This document shows, piece after piece, positions 8,719 through 17,014 of a stretch of DNA of 64,000 nucleotides. The notes beneath the pieces are model-generated. The model did no database searches. It saw nothing but the letters and a program-made list of their open reading frames with translations, and had not been told where the DNA came from. This DNA is from an uncultured SAR86 cluster bacterium. Lineage in GTDB: Bacteria > Pseudomonadota > Gammaproteobacteria > Magnimaribacterales > AG-339-G14. Location of the stretch: NCBI GenBank assembly GCA_902563105.1, contig CACEVU010000001.1, forward strand, positions 411,649 through 475,648, given 5' to 3'. The position numbers and the translations under genes were made by a program. The first letter of the stretch is position 1; every line of letters begins with the position of its first letter.

Positions 8719-8837
8719 AAGAACTTAAAACCAAAGAAGAAGCTGTTGATTTTGTTCGTAACCAACTACATACCTGTCGCATGATAGATACCACATGGGA
8801 TGAGTATATGGAGCTAATTCTTAGGCTTGAACTATAA
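8715..8837 (+). CDS. Tiny 40-residue protein, function unknown
   Basis: An ATGA overlap with the upstream membrane protein suggests translational coupling. The 40-residue product starts KELKTKEEAVDFVRNQ and ends in an amphipathic segment (YMELILRLEL). It has no signal or membrane helix and looks like a small helical cytosolic protein. I do not recognise it. Support is limited to the overlap, continuous frame and sensible codon use. RidA follows 18 bases later. Confidence 0.45.
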   Translation: MKELKTKEEAVDFVRNQLHTCRMIDTTWDEYMELILRLEL

Positions 8838-8855
8838 TTATTCAAGGAGAAGATT

Positions 8856-9248
8856 ATGAATAAAAAATTATTAAGAGAAGGTCCATATGCAGATTTTTTT
8901 TCGCAGGGCGTTCTGGTAGACAATGTTTTAACTTTAGCTGGTCAATTGGGAGATGATAAAGAGGGCAACGTTCCAGATTCAATTCAAGGACAGATGGAGA
9001 ATTGTTATGCAAATATTGAGCATATTTTAAAAGAGTTTGGTGGTTCTTTAGAAAATGTTATAGATGAAACATGGTTTGTGACTGATATTGAAGAATGTAT
9101 GACTAATGTAGGAGATATTTTTAGCTCCAGAGAAAACATCTATGGCTGTAAGCCCGAAGTCTCTCAGACATTGGTCGGAGTGTCTGCTTTAGTCGATCAG
9201 AAGTATAAAATTGAAATAAAGTGCATTGCTTACTTAGACAAGGATTAA
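8856..9248 (+). CDS. RidA/YjgF/UK114-family protein
   Basis: A 130-residue RidA-superfamily protein. Family members form trimers in the cytosol, and many hydrolyse reactive enamines/imines from amino-acid metabolism. The pattern is clear: YADFFSQGVLVDNVLTLAGQLG at the start, QMENCYANIEHILKEFGGSLENVI in the middle and CIAYLD at the end. The arginine typical of canonical deaminase-active RidA near the C-terminus (R in CxAxxR) is not evident, so this may be a divergent subfamily. The start is fixed by AAGGAG ahead of the ATG. Confidence 0.85.
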   Translation: MNKKLLREGPYADFFSQGVLVDNVLTLAGQLGDDKEGNVPDSIQGQMENCYANIEHILKEFGGSLENVIDETWFVTDIEECMTNVGDIFSSRENIYGCKPEVSQTLVGVSALVDQKYKIEIKCIAYLDKD

Positions 9249-9316
9249 AAAATAAAATAAAAAAACAACTCGTTATTACATTACTTTTTAAACCAAATAC
9301 AAACTTAAAATAAAAA

Positions 9317-9733
9317 ATGATACAACTTAAAAAAATTTACTTTATTTATGATGCTGATGGCGGTCATTGGAATGAAATTAAATATTGGATTAATAAAAAT
9401 CTTTTAAATAAAAAAAGTTCATGCGAGCTATGTGACATTTCTCATAGTAAATTCTTTGTAAGATTTGAATGGTTAACATTTATCAAAGAACTAAAGAATC
9501 ATTACAAAGTAAAAGTACTGCACCGTAATGAAGTCCCACAAAACATTCAAGATAAAAATTACCAATTCCCATGCGTAATTGGTGAGACAGAGAATGAGTT
9601 GATAGAAATTCTTAGTAAGGTTGCATTGATAGATCATGGGAATCCGACAAGTGTCAAAGAATTAAAAGAACAATTCCTCCAAAAGCTAGCAATCCTTGAA
9701 CCCATTCGTGAAATTGATAAGGTAGACAAGTGA
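9317..9733 (+). CDS. Uncharacterised protein with YDAD...CELC motifs
   Basis: A 138-residue cytosolic protein. The opening IYFIYDADGGHWNEIKYWI followed by SSCELCDIS resembles a family of uncharacterised bacterial proteins that begin Y-N-A-D and carry a C-x-L-C motif, some loosely annotated as GTPases although no P-loop is visible here. The two close cysteines could bind metal or act in redox chemistry. It lies between RidA and a GST-like gene, with a 15-base gap to the latter, which may suggest a stress or redox role. Function unknown. Confidence 0.6.
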   Translation: MIQLKKIYFIYDADGGHWNEIKYWINKNLLNKKSSCELCDISHSKFFVRFEWLTFIKELKNHYKVKVLHRNEVPQNIQDKNYQFPCVIGETENELIEILSKVALIDHGNPTSVKELKEQFLQKLAILEPIREIDKVDK

Positions 9734-9748
9734 AAAAAAGAAATATTT

Positions 9749-10561
9749 ATGAATGATAAACAATACATTGTAAATTATTGGAATGTTCCTGGTAGAGGAG
9801 AGAGTGTTAGAGTCATGCTTGCCTTAGGTGATATAAATTTTAAAAATAATTACATTCCACTTCCATTTCCAATGGAAAATCCACCTGGATTAAAACCTGT
9901 CCCGTTTGACGACGGTACTTGGAATAATTTAAAGCCAAAGACGCCTTGGGGAACATTACCAACTTTAGAACTTCCTTCTGGAAAAATTATTGGACAACAA
10001 AGGTCAATTCTCAGATATTTAGGTAAAAATATTAAATATCGTGAAAATTTTCTCTATCCTGATAAAAATGAAGATGCTTTATTGGTCGATAGCTTTATGG
10101 ATATGTTGGAAGATATTTGGCCAATTTTAATAGGATTGAATGGACCTGAATCTATGGAAACAGCACCTTTATATTCCACGATGTTAGGGCTAGGAACGTT
10201 AGACGACTTTCTAAATCCTAGAATGGAAGAAGGAAAGGGGGACTTAGCACTGCAATTTGACTTTCTAGAAAATGCAATTGACGAAAGTGGACCATTTCTT
10301 TTAGGCCAAAATTTATCTTGTGCAGATATTTTACTATTTTCAGCTATTTCTTGGTGGGGTTCTGCTGTATTTCCTGAGATGGACGCGATGCTTTATGAAA
10401 GGCCAAAAATAGAGCGTTCTATAAGAAGTGTAGGAAAAATTGAATCTATTTCTAAATATTATGAGAATTTAAAAGATAGCAGAAAAGCTATGCCTATTGT
10501 CGGGGTAACTAATTATGCAGATTATTATAAAAACTTTCATAAACTCTGTGAAATATCATAA
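9749..10561 (+). CDS. Glutathione S-transferase-family protein
   Basis: A 270-residue soluble GST-like protein. The thioredoxin-fold N-terminus begins NYWNVPGRGESVRVMLAL, with an early tyrosine as in sigma/mu-type enzymes. GQQRSILRYLGK matches the glutathione-binding Q-S-x-A-I-x-R-Y-L region. The all-helical C-terminal domain includes LGQNLSCADILLFSAISWW with the conserved N-capping aspartate. It probably conjugates or reduces electrophiles with glutathione. A second GST-like gene and a MAPEG gene lie about 4 kb downstream. Confidence 0.82.
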   Translation: MNDKQYIVNYWNVPGRGESVRVMLALGDINFKNNYIPLPFPMENPPGLKPVPFDDGTWNNLKPKTPWGTLPTLELPSGKIIGQQRSILRYLGKNIKYRENFLYPDKNEDALLVDSFMDMLEDIWPILIGLNGPESMETAPLYSTMLGLGTLDDFLNPRMEEGKGDLALQFDFLENAIDESGPFLLGQNLSCADILLFSAISWWGSAVFPEMDAMLYERPKIERSIRSVGKIESISKYYENLKDSRKAMPIVGVTNYADYYKNFHKLCEIS

Positions 10562-10605
10562 TTTTTTGAAAAACTTGCTTTGAAAAAGCATAATAAAAAG
10601 AACTG

Positions 10606-10995
10606 ATGACAAATCTTAATATTCTCAAATACACGCTAAGAATATTTGGCGTAGCTTTTATTTTTATTGTGCCAATGATGAAGCTGGATCCATTGGGGGG
10701 ATGGGCTTGGACGCCCAGTCAATGGGAATACGAAATGATGATTCAAGGCATATATATGACTATGGGTCTAATGATGATTATTTCAGCACAAAATCCTCTT
10801 AAGAATTCTATGTTTATTTGGTTTGTAGTTTGGAGTAGCTTTGTTCATGGCGGGATCATGGCTTATCAAGCAATTATTGATTCTCACGAAATGGGACACT
10901 TTTTAGGAGATATTCCAGCTTTGTTTATTTTAGGTTTAATTGCTGGTTACACTTTACGTAAAGAAGAAAAAAACTTACTGACTGATTCTTATTGA
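10606..10995 (+). CDS. DUF6632-like small membrane protein
   Basis: A 129-residue protein with four hydrophobic segments. The conserved-looking block GGWAWTPSQWEYEMMIQGIY, then FIWFVVWSSFVHGGIMAYQA and GHFLGDIPALF match what I know of DUF6632 proteins, whose function is not established. It is an inner-membrane protein with short loops. The stop overlaps the end of the convergent esterase gene by 7 bases. It follows the GST gene on the same strand after 44 bases. Confidence 0.68.
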   Translation: MTNLNILKYTLRIFGVAFIFIVPMMKLDPLGGWAWTPSQWEYEMMIQGIYMTMGLMMIISAQNPLKNSMFIWFVVWSSFVHGGIMAYQAIIDSHEMGHFLGDIPALFILGLIAGYTLRKEEKNLLTDSY

Positions 10996-11984
10996 AGGTG
11001 TTGGTCAAAAAAAGTTAACATTTTTTTGAGTGCCGGGATTCCGTCTCTTTTAAAATCATTACCAGCATAAAACGTATAACCAGAATCTAAATAGGCATGA
11101 TTTCTTCCTTTATGCTCCCAATACTCAGCTTGTTGTCCCTTTGCCTTCAATTCTTGTACATATTCTTCAATCATTGAAGGTGGAGTAATTTTATCCTTGG
11201 TCGCCGAAGTTAAGAGTTGCGGGGGAAGTAGGCGGTCGCTACTTTCAGGTATGTTATATACTGGAGAAACTGCCTGATACATTTCAGCATTTTCTCTTGG
11301 ATTATATTCATTACCAAAAATTCCTCTGGGCCTTGATAATGCAAGCCACCAAAAAGGATTTTTATAGGTTTCGGCATGACCAAGCAACGCCCACTTATAA
11401 AAGTCATAACCTCCGTAGCTTAAAACCGCCGCATTTACGTTAATTAACTTTTGTTCAGCAATTTCTAAAAGGTTCAAATTATTTGGAATATAGGAAGGCT
11501 CAATGCAAAAATCTTTGTTGAAATTTTCCTTCAAACCTACCTTGTCTCCGGAATTTAAAATCATTGCACAAATATAGGCGCCTGCACTATCTCCAGTGAT
11601 ACCAATTTTATTTTTATCTCCATTAAAGTCAGCTATATTCTCTTTAATCCATAAGATGGATCCGAAAGAGTCACCAATTAATTCATCAAATGAAACCGAA
11701 TTATTTTGATCTTGAAGCAATCTGTAATTAACGTTGCAAACTACATAATCATGATTAGAGGCAATATATTGAGCCATGTTATTTAGTATTTCTTTTCTTC
11801 TAATTAAAAATCCTCCTCCATGAAACATCACTATTACCGGTAAAGGTTTTTCAGATCTCTTAGGAGAATAAATATCCATGGTGAGATCAAAACCATCAGG
11901 GGAACACCAAATAAGATCTTTAGTTAAATTATAAGAATCAGGATTATTTATTTTTTTATCAAGAGAGTATTTTGATGCAAACAT
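10989..11984 (-). CDS. Alpha/beta hydrolase of the hormone-sensitive-lipase (HSL) type
   Basis: A 331-residue carboxylesterase-like hydrolase. The oxyanion-hole motif FHGGGF and the nucleophile elbow GDSAG (GITGDSAGAYI) define the HSL/family IV group. The acid is probably Asp in SATKDKITPP and the base His in GRNHAYLDSG. No signal peptide is seen, so the enzyme is likely cytosolic and acts on short acyl esters. It is downstream of, and separated by 20 bases from, the photolyase-like gene on the same strand. Confidence 0.88.
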   Translation of the reverse strand: MFASKYSLDKKINNPDSYNLTKDLIWCSPDGFDLTMDIYSPKRSEKPLPVIVMFHGGGFLIRRKEILNNMAQYIASNHDYVVCNVNYRLLQDQNNSVSFDELIGDSFGSILWIKENIADFNGDKNKIGITGDSAGAYICAMILNSGDKVGLKENFNKDFCIEPSYIPNNLNLLEIAEQKLINVNAAVLSYGGYDFYKWALLGHAETYKNPFWWLALSRPRGIFGNEYNPRENAEMYQAVSPVYNIPESSDRLLPPQLLTSATKDKITPPSMIEEYVQELKAKGQQAEYWEHKGRNHAYLDSGYTFYAGNDFKRDGIPALKKMLTFFDQHLQ

Positions 11985-12004
11985 ATTTAAATAATAGCAA
12001 AAAT

Positions 12005-13132
12005 TTATTCTAATAAATTACCCTTGTGGGATAGAAATTTAATAATGCTTGGTATGTTTTTCTTAAAATTAAAAAAACCTTTTTTTGCGAATTGCCAGCA
12101 AAATAAATCTTCTTTTTTGGCGATGAAGTGAAGCTTATCTGTGTTTAACTCTGATCTCTTTAAGAAATCCATATTTTCTCCAACAGAGGGATAAATTATG
12201 TCCAGATTAGGATTCAAGCTAAAAAAATCTGAAGATGAAATAAATTCTGCTTTAGTAACTTTTTCTTTAAAACTTTCCAACAAATTTTTTTTAAAGTTCA
12301 AAGTATTTTCACTTAATTTAATATTTCTTTCTTCATTTTCAAGAAAGAGTAAATAAATATTTTCATAAGAACTAAATAAATCTTCTCTTTGGAAAATAGA
12401 TAAATCTGATTCAAATAAAACCAAAGATTCATTTTTTTTAGAAGTGTAAAGGTTTTTAATTTCTTGAATTTCATAAAATTTATCATCTTCGAGGGTGGCA
12501 GCATCTTCATTCAACACAATATTACTGTAGCGATTATTTGTAAATTTTTTGATGTTTGAACTTCTTGCAATGTAATTTTTTCCTTTGGTTTGTATTCCTG
12601 CAACCCATCTCCAACTAAGAGTATTAGACGCCGCATCGCCATCAAATAGATGTTTCATAAAAAAGCGAGCACCAAGTTGCCAGGGTAAATTCAATGTGAA
12701 AATCCAAATACTCGCAAACCACATCCTGGTATGGTTATGCAAATAGTTTTCATTTTTTAATTCATCAACCCACTCATCAAAACACTCAATTCCCGTATTA
12801 GAGTTGAGGGCATCCTCATAGCATTGTTTATCATAATTTGGCTTTGCTACTAGAAAATCAGTCCATACTTTGGGTCGGTGCTCTAACCATCCTTTCCAGT
12901 AGACTCTCCAAAAAATTTCTTGTATAAATTTTTCAGTACTTTTGAATGAATGATCTTTTAATACGTCATTTACGAGTTCATATTCATTGATTATTCTGTG
13001 AGAAATGTATTTTGATAAATTTGAGGTGTTACTTCTTGCAGAAGGCCCAAAATCAAAATTTCTCTTAATTGAATATTCTTTTAATCCATTTTTTAAAAAA
13101 TTTTTTTTATCGTTTAATGATTTTTCGTACAT
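12005..13132 (-). CDS. Photolyase/cryptochrome-like FAD protein with permuted domain order
   Basis: A 375-residue protein whose N-terminal 1-215 is a photolyase FAD-binding domain: RNFDFGPSARSNTSNLSKYI, then FIQEIFWRVYWKGWL, NHTRMWFASIWIFTL, and DGDAASNTLSWRWVAGIQT. The usual N-terminal alpha/beta antenna domain is missing. Instead the C-terminal part (about 225-375) has an alternating strand/helix pattern opening with SLVLFESDLSIFQREDLF, which recalls the W-F-R-x-D-L-R start of that domain. This suggests a circular permutation. Similar FAD-only photolyase relatives occur in other marine bacteria (recollection). Activity could be DNA repair or light sensing. Confidence 0.8.
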   Translation of the reverse strand: MYEKSLNDKKNFLKNGLKEYSIKRNFDFGPSARSNTSNLSKYISHRIINEYELVNDVLKDHSFKSTEKFIQEIFWRVYWKGWLEHRPKVWTDFLVAKPNYDKQCYEDALNSNTGIECFDEWVDELKNENYLHNHTRMWFASIWIFTLNLPWQLGARFFMKHLFDGDAASNTLSWRWVAGIQTKGKNYIARSSNIKKFTNNRYSNIVLNEDAATLEDDKFYEIQEIKNLYTSKKNESLVLFESDLSIFQREDLFSSYENIYLLFLENEERNIKLSENTLNFKKNLLESFKEKVTKAEFISSSDFFSLNPNLDIIYPSVGENMDFLKRSELNTDKLHFIAKKEDLFCWQFAKKGFFNFKKNIPSIIKFLSHKGNLLE

Positions 13133-13238
13133 GATAATACTTTAATATTTTTTTAAAAATCTCTTGTAATTTATTAGAAAATGTTCAGTGAATATAATTT
13201 ATATTTGCCTCTTGACGAGAACTAGATAAACTATTTTT

Positions 13239-13670
13239 ATGTTTGAAAAGCTCAATGACAAGGCTGTGAACAAAGGTCTTCATTGGACAACCATTGCAAG
13301 TGAAAAAGTTTTACTAGCAATTATTGGTATTTCAACCTGCTTAGCAGCTGCTCTATATCTTTACGAAATGATCTTGATGAGACAAATTACTTTGTCTGAT
13401 CTTTTTATGTTATTCATTTATGCGGAAATCCTCGGAATGGTTGGATCGTTTTATAGCACATCAAGAATTCCTGTAACTTTACCAATAATTATTGCAATCA
13501 CAGCGCTATGTCGTCTTATCATGATGCAAAATAAAGAAATGGACGCGCTGATGATAGTAGGGGAGGCATCTGCTGTATTAATCTTGGCTGGAGCGGCTTA
13601 CTTAATGAGTTTGAAAGATAAAATGAGTCTTGAAAAATTAAAACTTCAAGAAAGTAAAGAAGATTCTTAA
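13239..13670 (+). CDS. psiE: PsiE-family membrane protein
   Basis: A 143-residue inner-membrane protein with four hydrophobic helices, at about 24-46, 56-75, 80-98 and 108-126. The segment FMLFIYAEILGMVGSFYSTSRIPVTLPIIIAITALCRLI is characteristic of the PsiE family, named for a phosphate-starvation-induced E. coli protein; biochemical function is not established. It is the first gene after a 106-base gap and is followed after 14 bases by a MAPEG gene with its own GAGGAG-type ribosome binding site. Confidence 0.82.
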   Translation: MFEKLNDKAVNKGLHWTTIASEKVLLAIIGISTCLAAALYLYEMILMRQITLSDLFMLFIYAEILGMVGSFYSTSRIPVTLPIIIAITALCRLIMMQNKEMDALMIVGEASAVLILAGAAYLMSLKDKMSLEKLKLQESKEDS

Positions 13671-13684
13671 ATGAGGAGAAAATC

Positions 13685-14113
13685 ATGAACGCTGAAATAT
13701 TTATCCCTATGTACTATATGGTGCTGCTAACTGCAGCAGTATTTTTAATAAGTACTTTGATCAGATTCAAAAACGTTTTAGTTGATAAAAGTCATACTGG
13801 AAGCGAGCTTATGAAGATACCTTTACCAGAATCTGCAGCGCAAATTACAAAGCAAGCAGATAGAAACTTAATAAACCTATTTGAATTTCCCATCTTATTT
13901 TATGCAATATGTATTGTCCTTTATGTATCTGGGAAAGTTGATGATTATTTTGTGCTCTTAGCATACTGGTTTGTTGGATTGAGAGTAGCACATTCTATTT
14001 ATCATATTTTTATTAATGGCTTTATCGGAGATATGCCTTTAAGGGCATTGCTTTGGTTACCTAGTCTAGGAATTGTCGTTTGGATGTGGGCTAGATTCGC
14101 CACTTTAGTATAA
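13685..14113 (+). CDS. MAPEG-family membrane protein
   Basis: A 142-residue, four-helix membrane protein of the MAPEG family (membrane-associated eicosanoid/glutathione metabolism), whose members include membrane glutathione transferases. The diagnostic region is RNLINLFEFPILFYAI followed by LRVAHSIYHIFING. The ATG is preceded by GAGGAG. It sits directly upstream of a GST-like gene, which supports a role in detoxification or lipid-peroxide metabolism, though many bacterial MAPEG proteins are untested. Confidence 0.87.
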   Translation: MNAEIFIPMYYMVLLTAAVFLISTLIRFKNVLVDKSHTGSELMKIPLPESAAQITKQADRNLINLFEFPILFYAICIVLYVSGKVDDYFVLLAYWFVGLRVAHSIYHIFINGFIGDMPLRALLWLPSLGIVVWMWARFATLV

Positions 14114-14119
14114 AAATTA

Positions 14120-14917
14120 ATGCAGAAAGGATTAAGGGTCTTTTCTTATTTACCCAATCCTAGAGTCTGGAAAGCCGAAATTGCTGCAAAAATTCTGAAT
14201 ATTCCTATTGAGATTCTGGGAGACAAGCCAGCTGAAATTCCAAACTGGCTCTGGCATACTAATCCGAAAAAATTATCTGATGATGACAAAGTAAAACTTG
14301 CGGCATTTGAGAGGAAAGGGAAAAGAGGTTTTAATTCTTCTCTTTACAAATCAGATAAATTTTTAGAATTGGTACCTTTCGGAACTGTACCAGCAGCATT
14401 TAGTCCTGATGGTTCTGTTGGGATTTTTGAGTCAAACAGTATTCTTAGGGCTATTGCAAGACAAGATGAAGATGGAACTTTATATGGCAAGGATTCGTTT
14501 GAGGCTTCCAGAGTTGACAGCTTCTTAGACTCAAATCTTGTATTTTCAAGAGAGCACCAAGAGTATTTATTTGGCCTTCAGGATATGAATGATTTCTTAT
14601 ATTCAAGAATGAAAAAAGCTTACGAGTTTTTCTTAAATGGGATTGAAGAATCATTAAAGAAATTCAAATTCATAGGTTTCAATCATTTAACAATTATTGA
14701 TATTTCTTTTTTTTGTGATTTCTCTCAATTTCTAAGAGAGGGCCATTATGAGGAAGAATTAAAAACAAAAGGCTTTTCTCTCATTTCAGAAAATTTTCCT
14801 GAGGATTTTCCCAAGTCTTTTAATCACTTAAAAGAACTTTCAAAAAAAGACGAATTTGCTTCTACGATTGGAACTTATCTAAATTGGTACAAGAAAAAAG
14901 TAAAAAACTTTAACTAA
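14120..14917 (+). CDS. Glutathione S-transferase-like protein (EF1-gamma type)
   Basis: A 265-residue protein with a GST architecture. The N-terminus LRVFSYLPNPRVWKAEIAAKIL resembles the thioredoxin-fold half, as in EF1B-gamma-type GSTs. LVPFGTVPAAFSPDGSVGIFESNSILRAIAR holds the cis-proline and the E-S-N-S-I-x-R glutathione site. The C-terminal helices include FIGFNHLTIIDISFF with the expected aspartate. It starts 6 bases after the MAPEG stop, and its end overlaps bacterioferritin by 8 bases in convergent orientation. Confidence 0.78.
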   Translation: MQKGLRVFSYLPNPRVWKAEIAAKILNIPIEILGDKPAEIPNWLWHTNPKKLSDDDKVKLAAFERKGKRGFNSSLYKSDKFLELVPFGTVPAAFSPDGSVGIFESNSILRAIARQDEDGTLYGKDSFEASRVDSFLDSNLVFSREHQEYLFGLQDMNDFLYSRMKKAYEFFLNGIEESLKKFKFIGFNHLTIIDISFFCDFSQFLREGHYEEELKTKGFSLISENFPEDFPKSFNHLKELSKKDEFASTIGTYLNWYKKKVKNFN

Positions 14918-15347
14918 AGTCCTTTAACATTTTTCTCAATTCCAATTGATGCTGTTCTTCTTGGCCGATCAAATCTCTTGTGTATTCTTCAAGGTAAATT
15001 GATGCCCCTTCAACCATAGTAAGTAGCTTCTTATAGAGAGATAAAGCATGCAGTTCATGTTCTAGACTTTCTTTCAAAATATCTTTTATAGAGTGATTAT
15101 GCGTTTCAACAATTTTTGATATTTTTTGACTAGGGTGACCATCTAATCCAGTTAGTAGCTCCCCAGCTTGTTGAGCATGTTGGAGAGATTCATTAGCTTG
15201 CTCTTGTAAAAAATTAACAATTGGTATTCTGTGAGGGCCAACTACCATCAATGCGGAATGGGTATATCTCACAACACCGGCTAATTCATATTCCATGATT
15301 TCATTCAAGGTAGTACAAACTTCAGTTAGATTAAGTTCTTTTGTCAT
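14910..15347 (-). CDS. bfr: Bacterioferritin/ferritin-like protein
   Basis: A 145-residue four-helix-bundle protein for iron storage or oxidation. Helix A carries Glu in NEIMEYELAGVVRYTHS, helix B has ANESLQHAQQAGE, helix C LEHELHALSLYKK and helix D GQEEQHQLELRK, giving the carboxylate/histidine set of a diiron centre. The residue three before the helix-B histidine is Ser instead of the usual Glu, with a Glu one position earlier; I recall this as common in one ferritin-like subgroup. A strong AAGGAG fixes the start at 15347; an in-frame ATG at 15368 is less likely. A Fur-box-like sequence lies upstream. Confidence 0.87.
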   Translation of the reverse strand: MTKELNLTEVCTTLNEIMEYELAGVVRYTHSALMVVGPHRIPIVNFLQEQANESLQHAQQAGELLTGLDGHPSQKISKIVETHNHSIKDILKESLEHELHALSLYKKLLTMVEGASIYLEEYTRDLIGQEEQHQLELRKMLKDFS

Positions 15348-15410
15348 TATCAAACTCCTTTTTGGCAAATTTTATCAGTAAAAACTCACATATCCTTTGA
15401 TGAGAAAAAA

Positions 15411-15429
15411 GATAACAATGAGAATTATT
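15411..15429. promoter_or_regulatory. Candidate Fur box upstream of bacterioferritin
   Basis: GATAACAATGAGAATTATT matches 13 of 19 bases of the classical Fur box GATAATGATAATCATTATC. It lies about 64 bases upstream of the bacterioferritin start and 47 bases before the divergent HD-domain gene. Iron regulation of bacterioferritin is common, so the position is sensible, but AT-rich sequence gives chance matches easily. Confidence 0.32.
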
Positions 15430-15475
15430 TGCAAAAAGAATTGAATCAATCTCAAATATTAGAGAAAATAGATGT

Positions 15476-16048
15476 ATGAAAAAAGCTACTTTTACAAAAA
15501 TGACTGCTGGAACTCAAGAGGATTATGTCCCCATTGTCGAAGCAGCGATGGTTCATTCTGAAAATTTACCTGAAAGAATAATAGAGCATTTAAATATGTT
15601 AAAAGATGATTTTGGAGGATTCGCGGTTGATAGATACGAACATTGTCTTCAAACAGCCTCGAGAGCTTTCAGAGACGGGAGAGACGAAGAATATGTTGTT
15701 TGCGCATTATTACACGATATTGGAGACATTCTTGCTCCAGCTAATCATGCTGATTTTGCTGCAACGCTTTTGGAGCCTTATATCTCAGAAAAAAATTATT
15801 GGATTTTAAAGCATCACGGAATTTTTCAAGGTTATTACTTTTTTCACTTTCTAGGTTTAGATAGACACATGCGAGACAGATACAAAGATAATGAACATTG
15901 GAAAGACTGTGTGGAATTTTGTGCCAAATATGATCAGAATTCTTTTGATCCAGAATATGAAAGTCTTCCAATTGAAACTTTTCTGCCGATGTTAAAAAAC
16001 GTTTTATCTCAGACAAAGAAATCTATTTATAAAGCAGAAGCCAGCTAA
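15476..16048 (+). CDS. HD-domain protein (PhnZ/MIOX-like)
   Basis: A 190-residue protein with an HD metal-binding core: RYEHCLQTASRAFRDG (first His), then CALLHDIGD (His-Asp), HADFAATLL, LKHHG and the C-terminal CAKYDQNSFDP aspartate. This set resembles the diiron HD oxygenases PhnZ and myo-inositol oxygenase more than nucleotide phosphohydrolases, so an oxygenase role is possible but unproven. It is divergent from bacterioferritin (128-base gap holding a possible Fur box) and overlaps the end of the SDR gene by 4 bases. Confidence 0.75.
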   Translation: MKKATFTKMTAGTQEDYVPIVEAAMVHSENLPERIIEHLNMLKDDFGGFAVDRYEHCLQTASRAFRDGRDEEYVVCALLHDIGDILAPANHADFAATLLEPYISEKNYWILKHHGIFQGYYFFHFLGLDRHMRDRYKDNEHWKDCVEFCAKYDQNSFDPEYESLPIETFLPMLKNVLSQTKKSIYKAEAS

Positions 16049-16947
16049 GACGGCTCACCTTTTTTTTCTACTTCTTTATCGTGATTCTTTTTGGCCTCGA
16101 CTAATTCGGGCATTACCTGATTCAGCTTTTCCATCGACCACAGTTCGTCATTTTTAAAAGATTTAATAACTGCCGGTTGTTGCATTATCCCGACTGTTCC
16201 TGAAGAGACATGAAATATTTGATTTGTTATTTCGTTTGCTTCGTCTGAACAAACCCAAGCAATAATAGGAGCAATTTGTTGAGGCCCCTGAGACCAATCA
16301 TCGGGATTTACTTCTCTGCCAGCCGCTTTCATCAAATCAATAGTTAATCTTGTTGCGGCTCCGGGTGATATGGTATTGACGGTACATTTATATTTAGCCA
16401 TTTCTAAAGATAGAGATCTACTAAATCCTGCAATTCCTGCTTTAGCAGCACCATAATTGGTCTGCCCAAAATTTCCTATCAATCCCGATACAGAGGACAT
16501 GTTTATTATTCTGCAGTTAAGTCTGTTGGTTTCTCTGATATACCTCACAAAAGGCTGTGTACAGTTAAAGTGACCTTTTAAATGAACTGCCATAATTGCA
16601 TCCCAATCGGATTCTTCCATATTGAACAATGTTTTATCTCTTAGTATTCCGGCGTTGTTAATAATGATGTCTAATTCTCCAAAAGAATCTATCGCAGTCT
16701 GAAAAATATTTTTACCGCCTTCAAAGGAATCTACAGAATCATAGTTTGCAACTGCCTCACCACCTAATTTTTTTATTTCTTCTACAACTTCATCAGCTAT
16801 TTTTTCGTGTCCAGAACCATCTGGATTTGCACCGAGATCATTTACAACTACTTTAGCTCCCTCTTTAGCAAACAAAAGGGCAGTTTCTTTTCCAATACCT
16901 CTTCCCGCTCCGGTGATAACAGCTACTTTATTATTTAGTACTCCCAT
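16045..16947 (-). CDS. Short-chain dehydrogenase/reductase, MFE-2 type
   Basis: A 300-residue SDR. The cofactor motif TGAGRGIG, the NNAG tetrapeptide, the catalytic Ser (NMSSVSG) and Tyr-x-x-x-Lys (YGAAK) are all present. The insertion VVVNDLGANPDGSGHEK and the extended C-terminus resemble the (3R)-hydroxyacyl-CoA dehydrogenase part of multifunctional enzyme type 2 and related acyl-CoA SDRs. It probably acts in fatty-acyl or steroid side-chain beta-oxidation with NAD(P). It is divergent (67 bases) from a GPH symporter. Confidence 0.88.
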   Translation of the reverse strand: MGVLNNKVAVITGAGRGIGKETALLFAKEGAKVVVNDLGANPDGSGHEKIADEVVEEIKKLGGEAVANYDSVDSFEGGKNIFQTAIDSFGELDIIINNAGILRDKTLFNMEESDWDAIMAVHLKGHFNCTQPFVRYIRETNRLNCRIINMSSVSGLIGNFGQTNYGAAKAGIAGFSRSLSLEMAKYKCTVNTISPGAATRLTIDLMKAAGREVNPDDWSQGPQQIAPIIAWVCSDEANEITNQIFHVSSGTVGIMQQPAVIKSFKNDELWSMEKLNQVMPELVEAKKNHDKEVEKKGEPS

Positions 16948-17014
16948 TTTTTCTCCCCTATTAATAGTGCATAATTGTTTTCATCTACAGTATATTATTT
17001 TATACAAATTTTAA

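Noticed and set aside
10568-10592. Terminator after the GST-like gene (GCTTT/AAAGC)
   Set aside because: The stem is only five bases and is not followed by a T-run.
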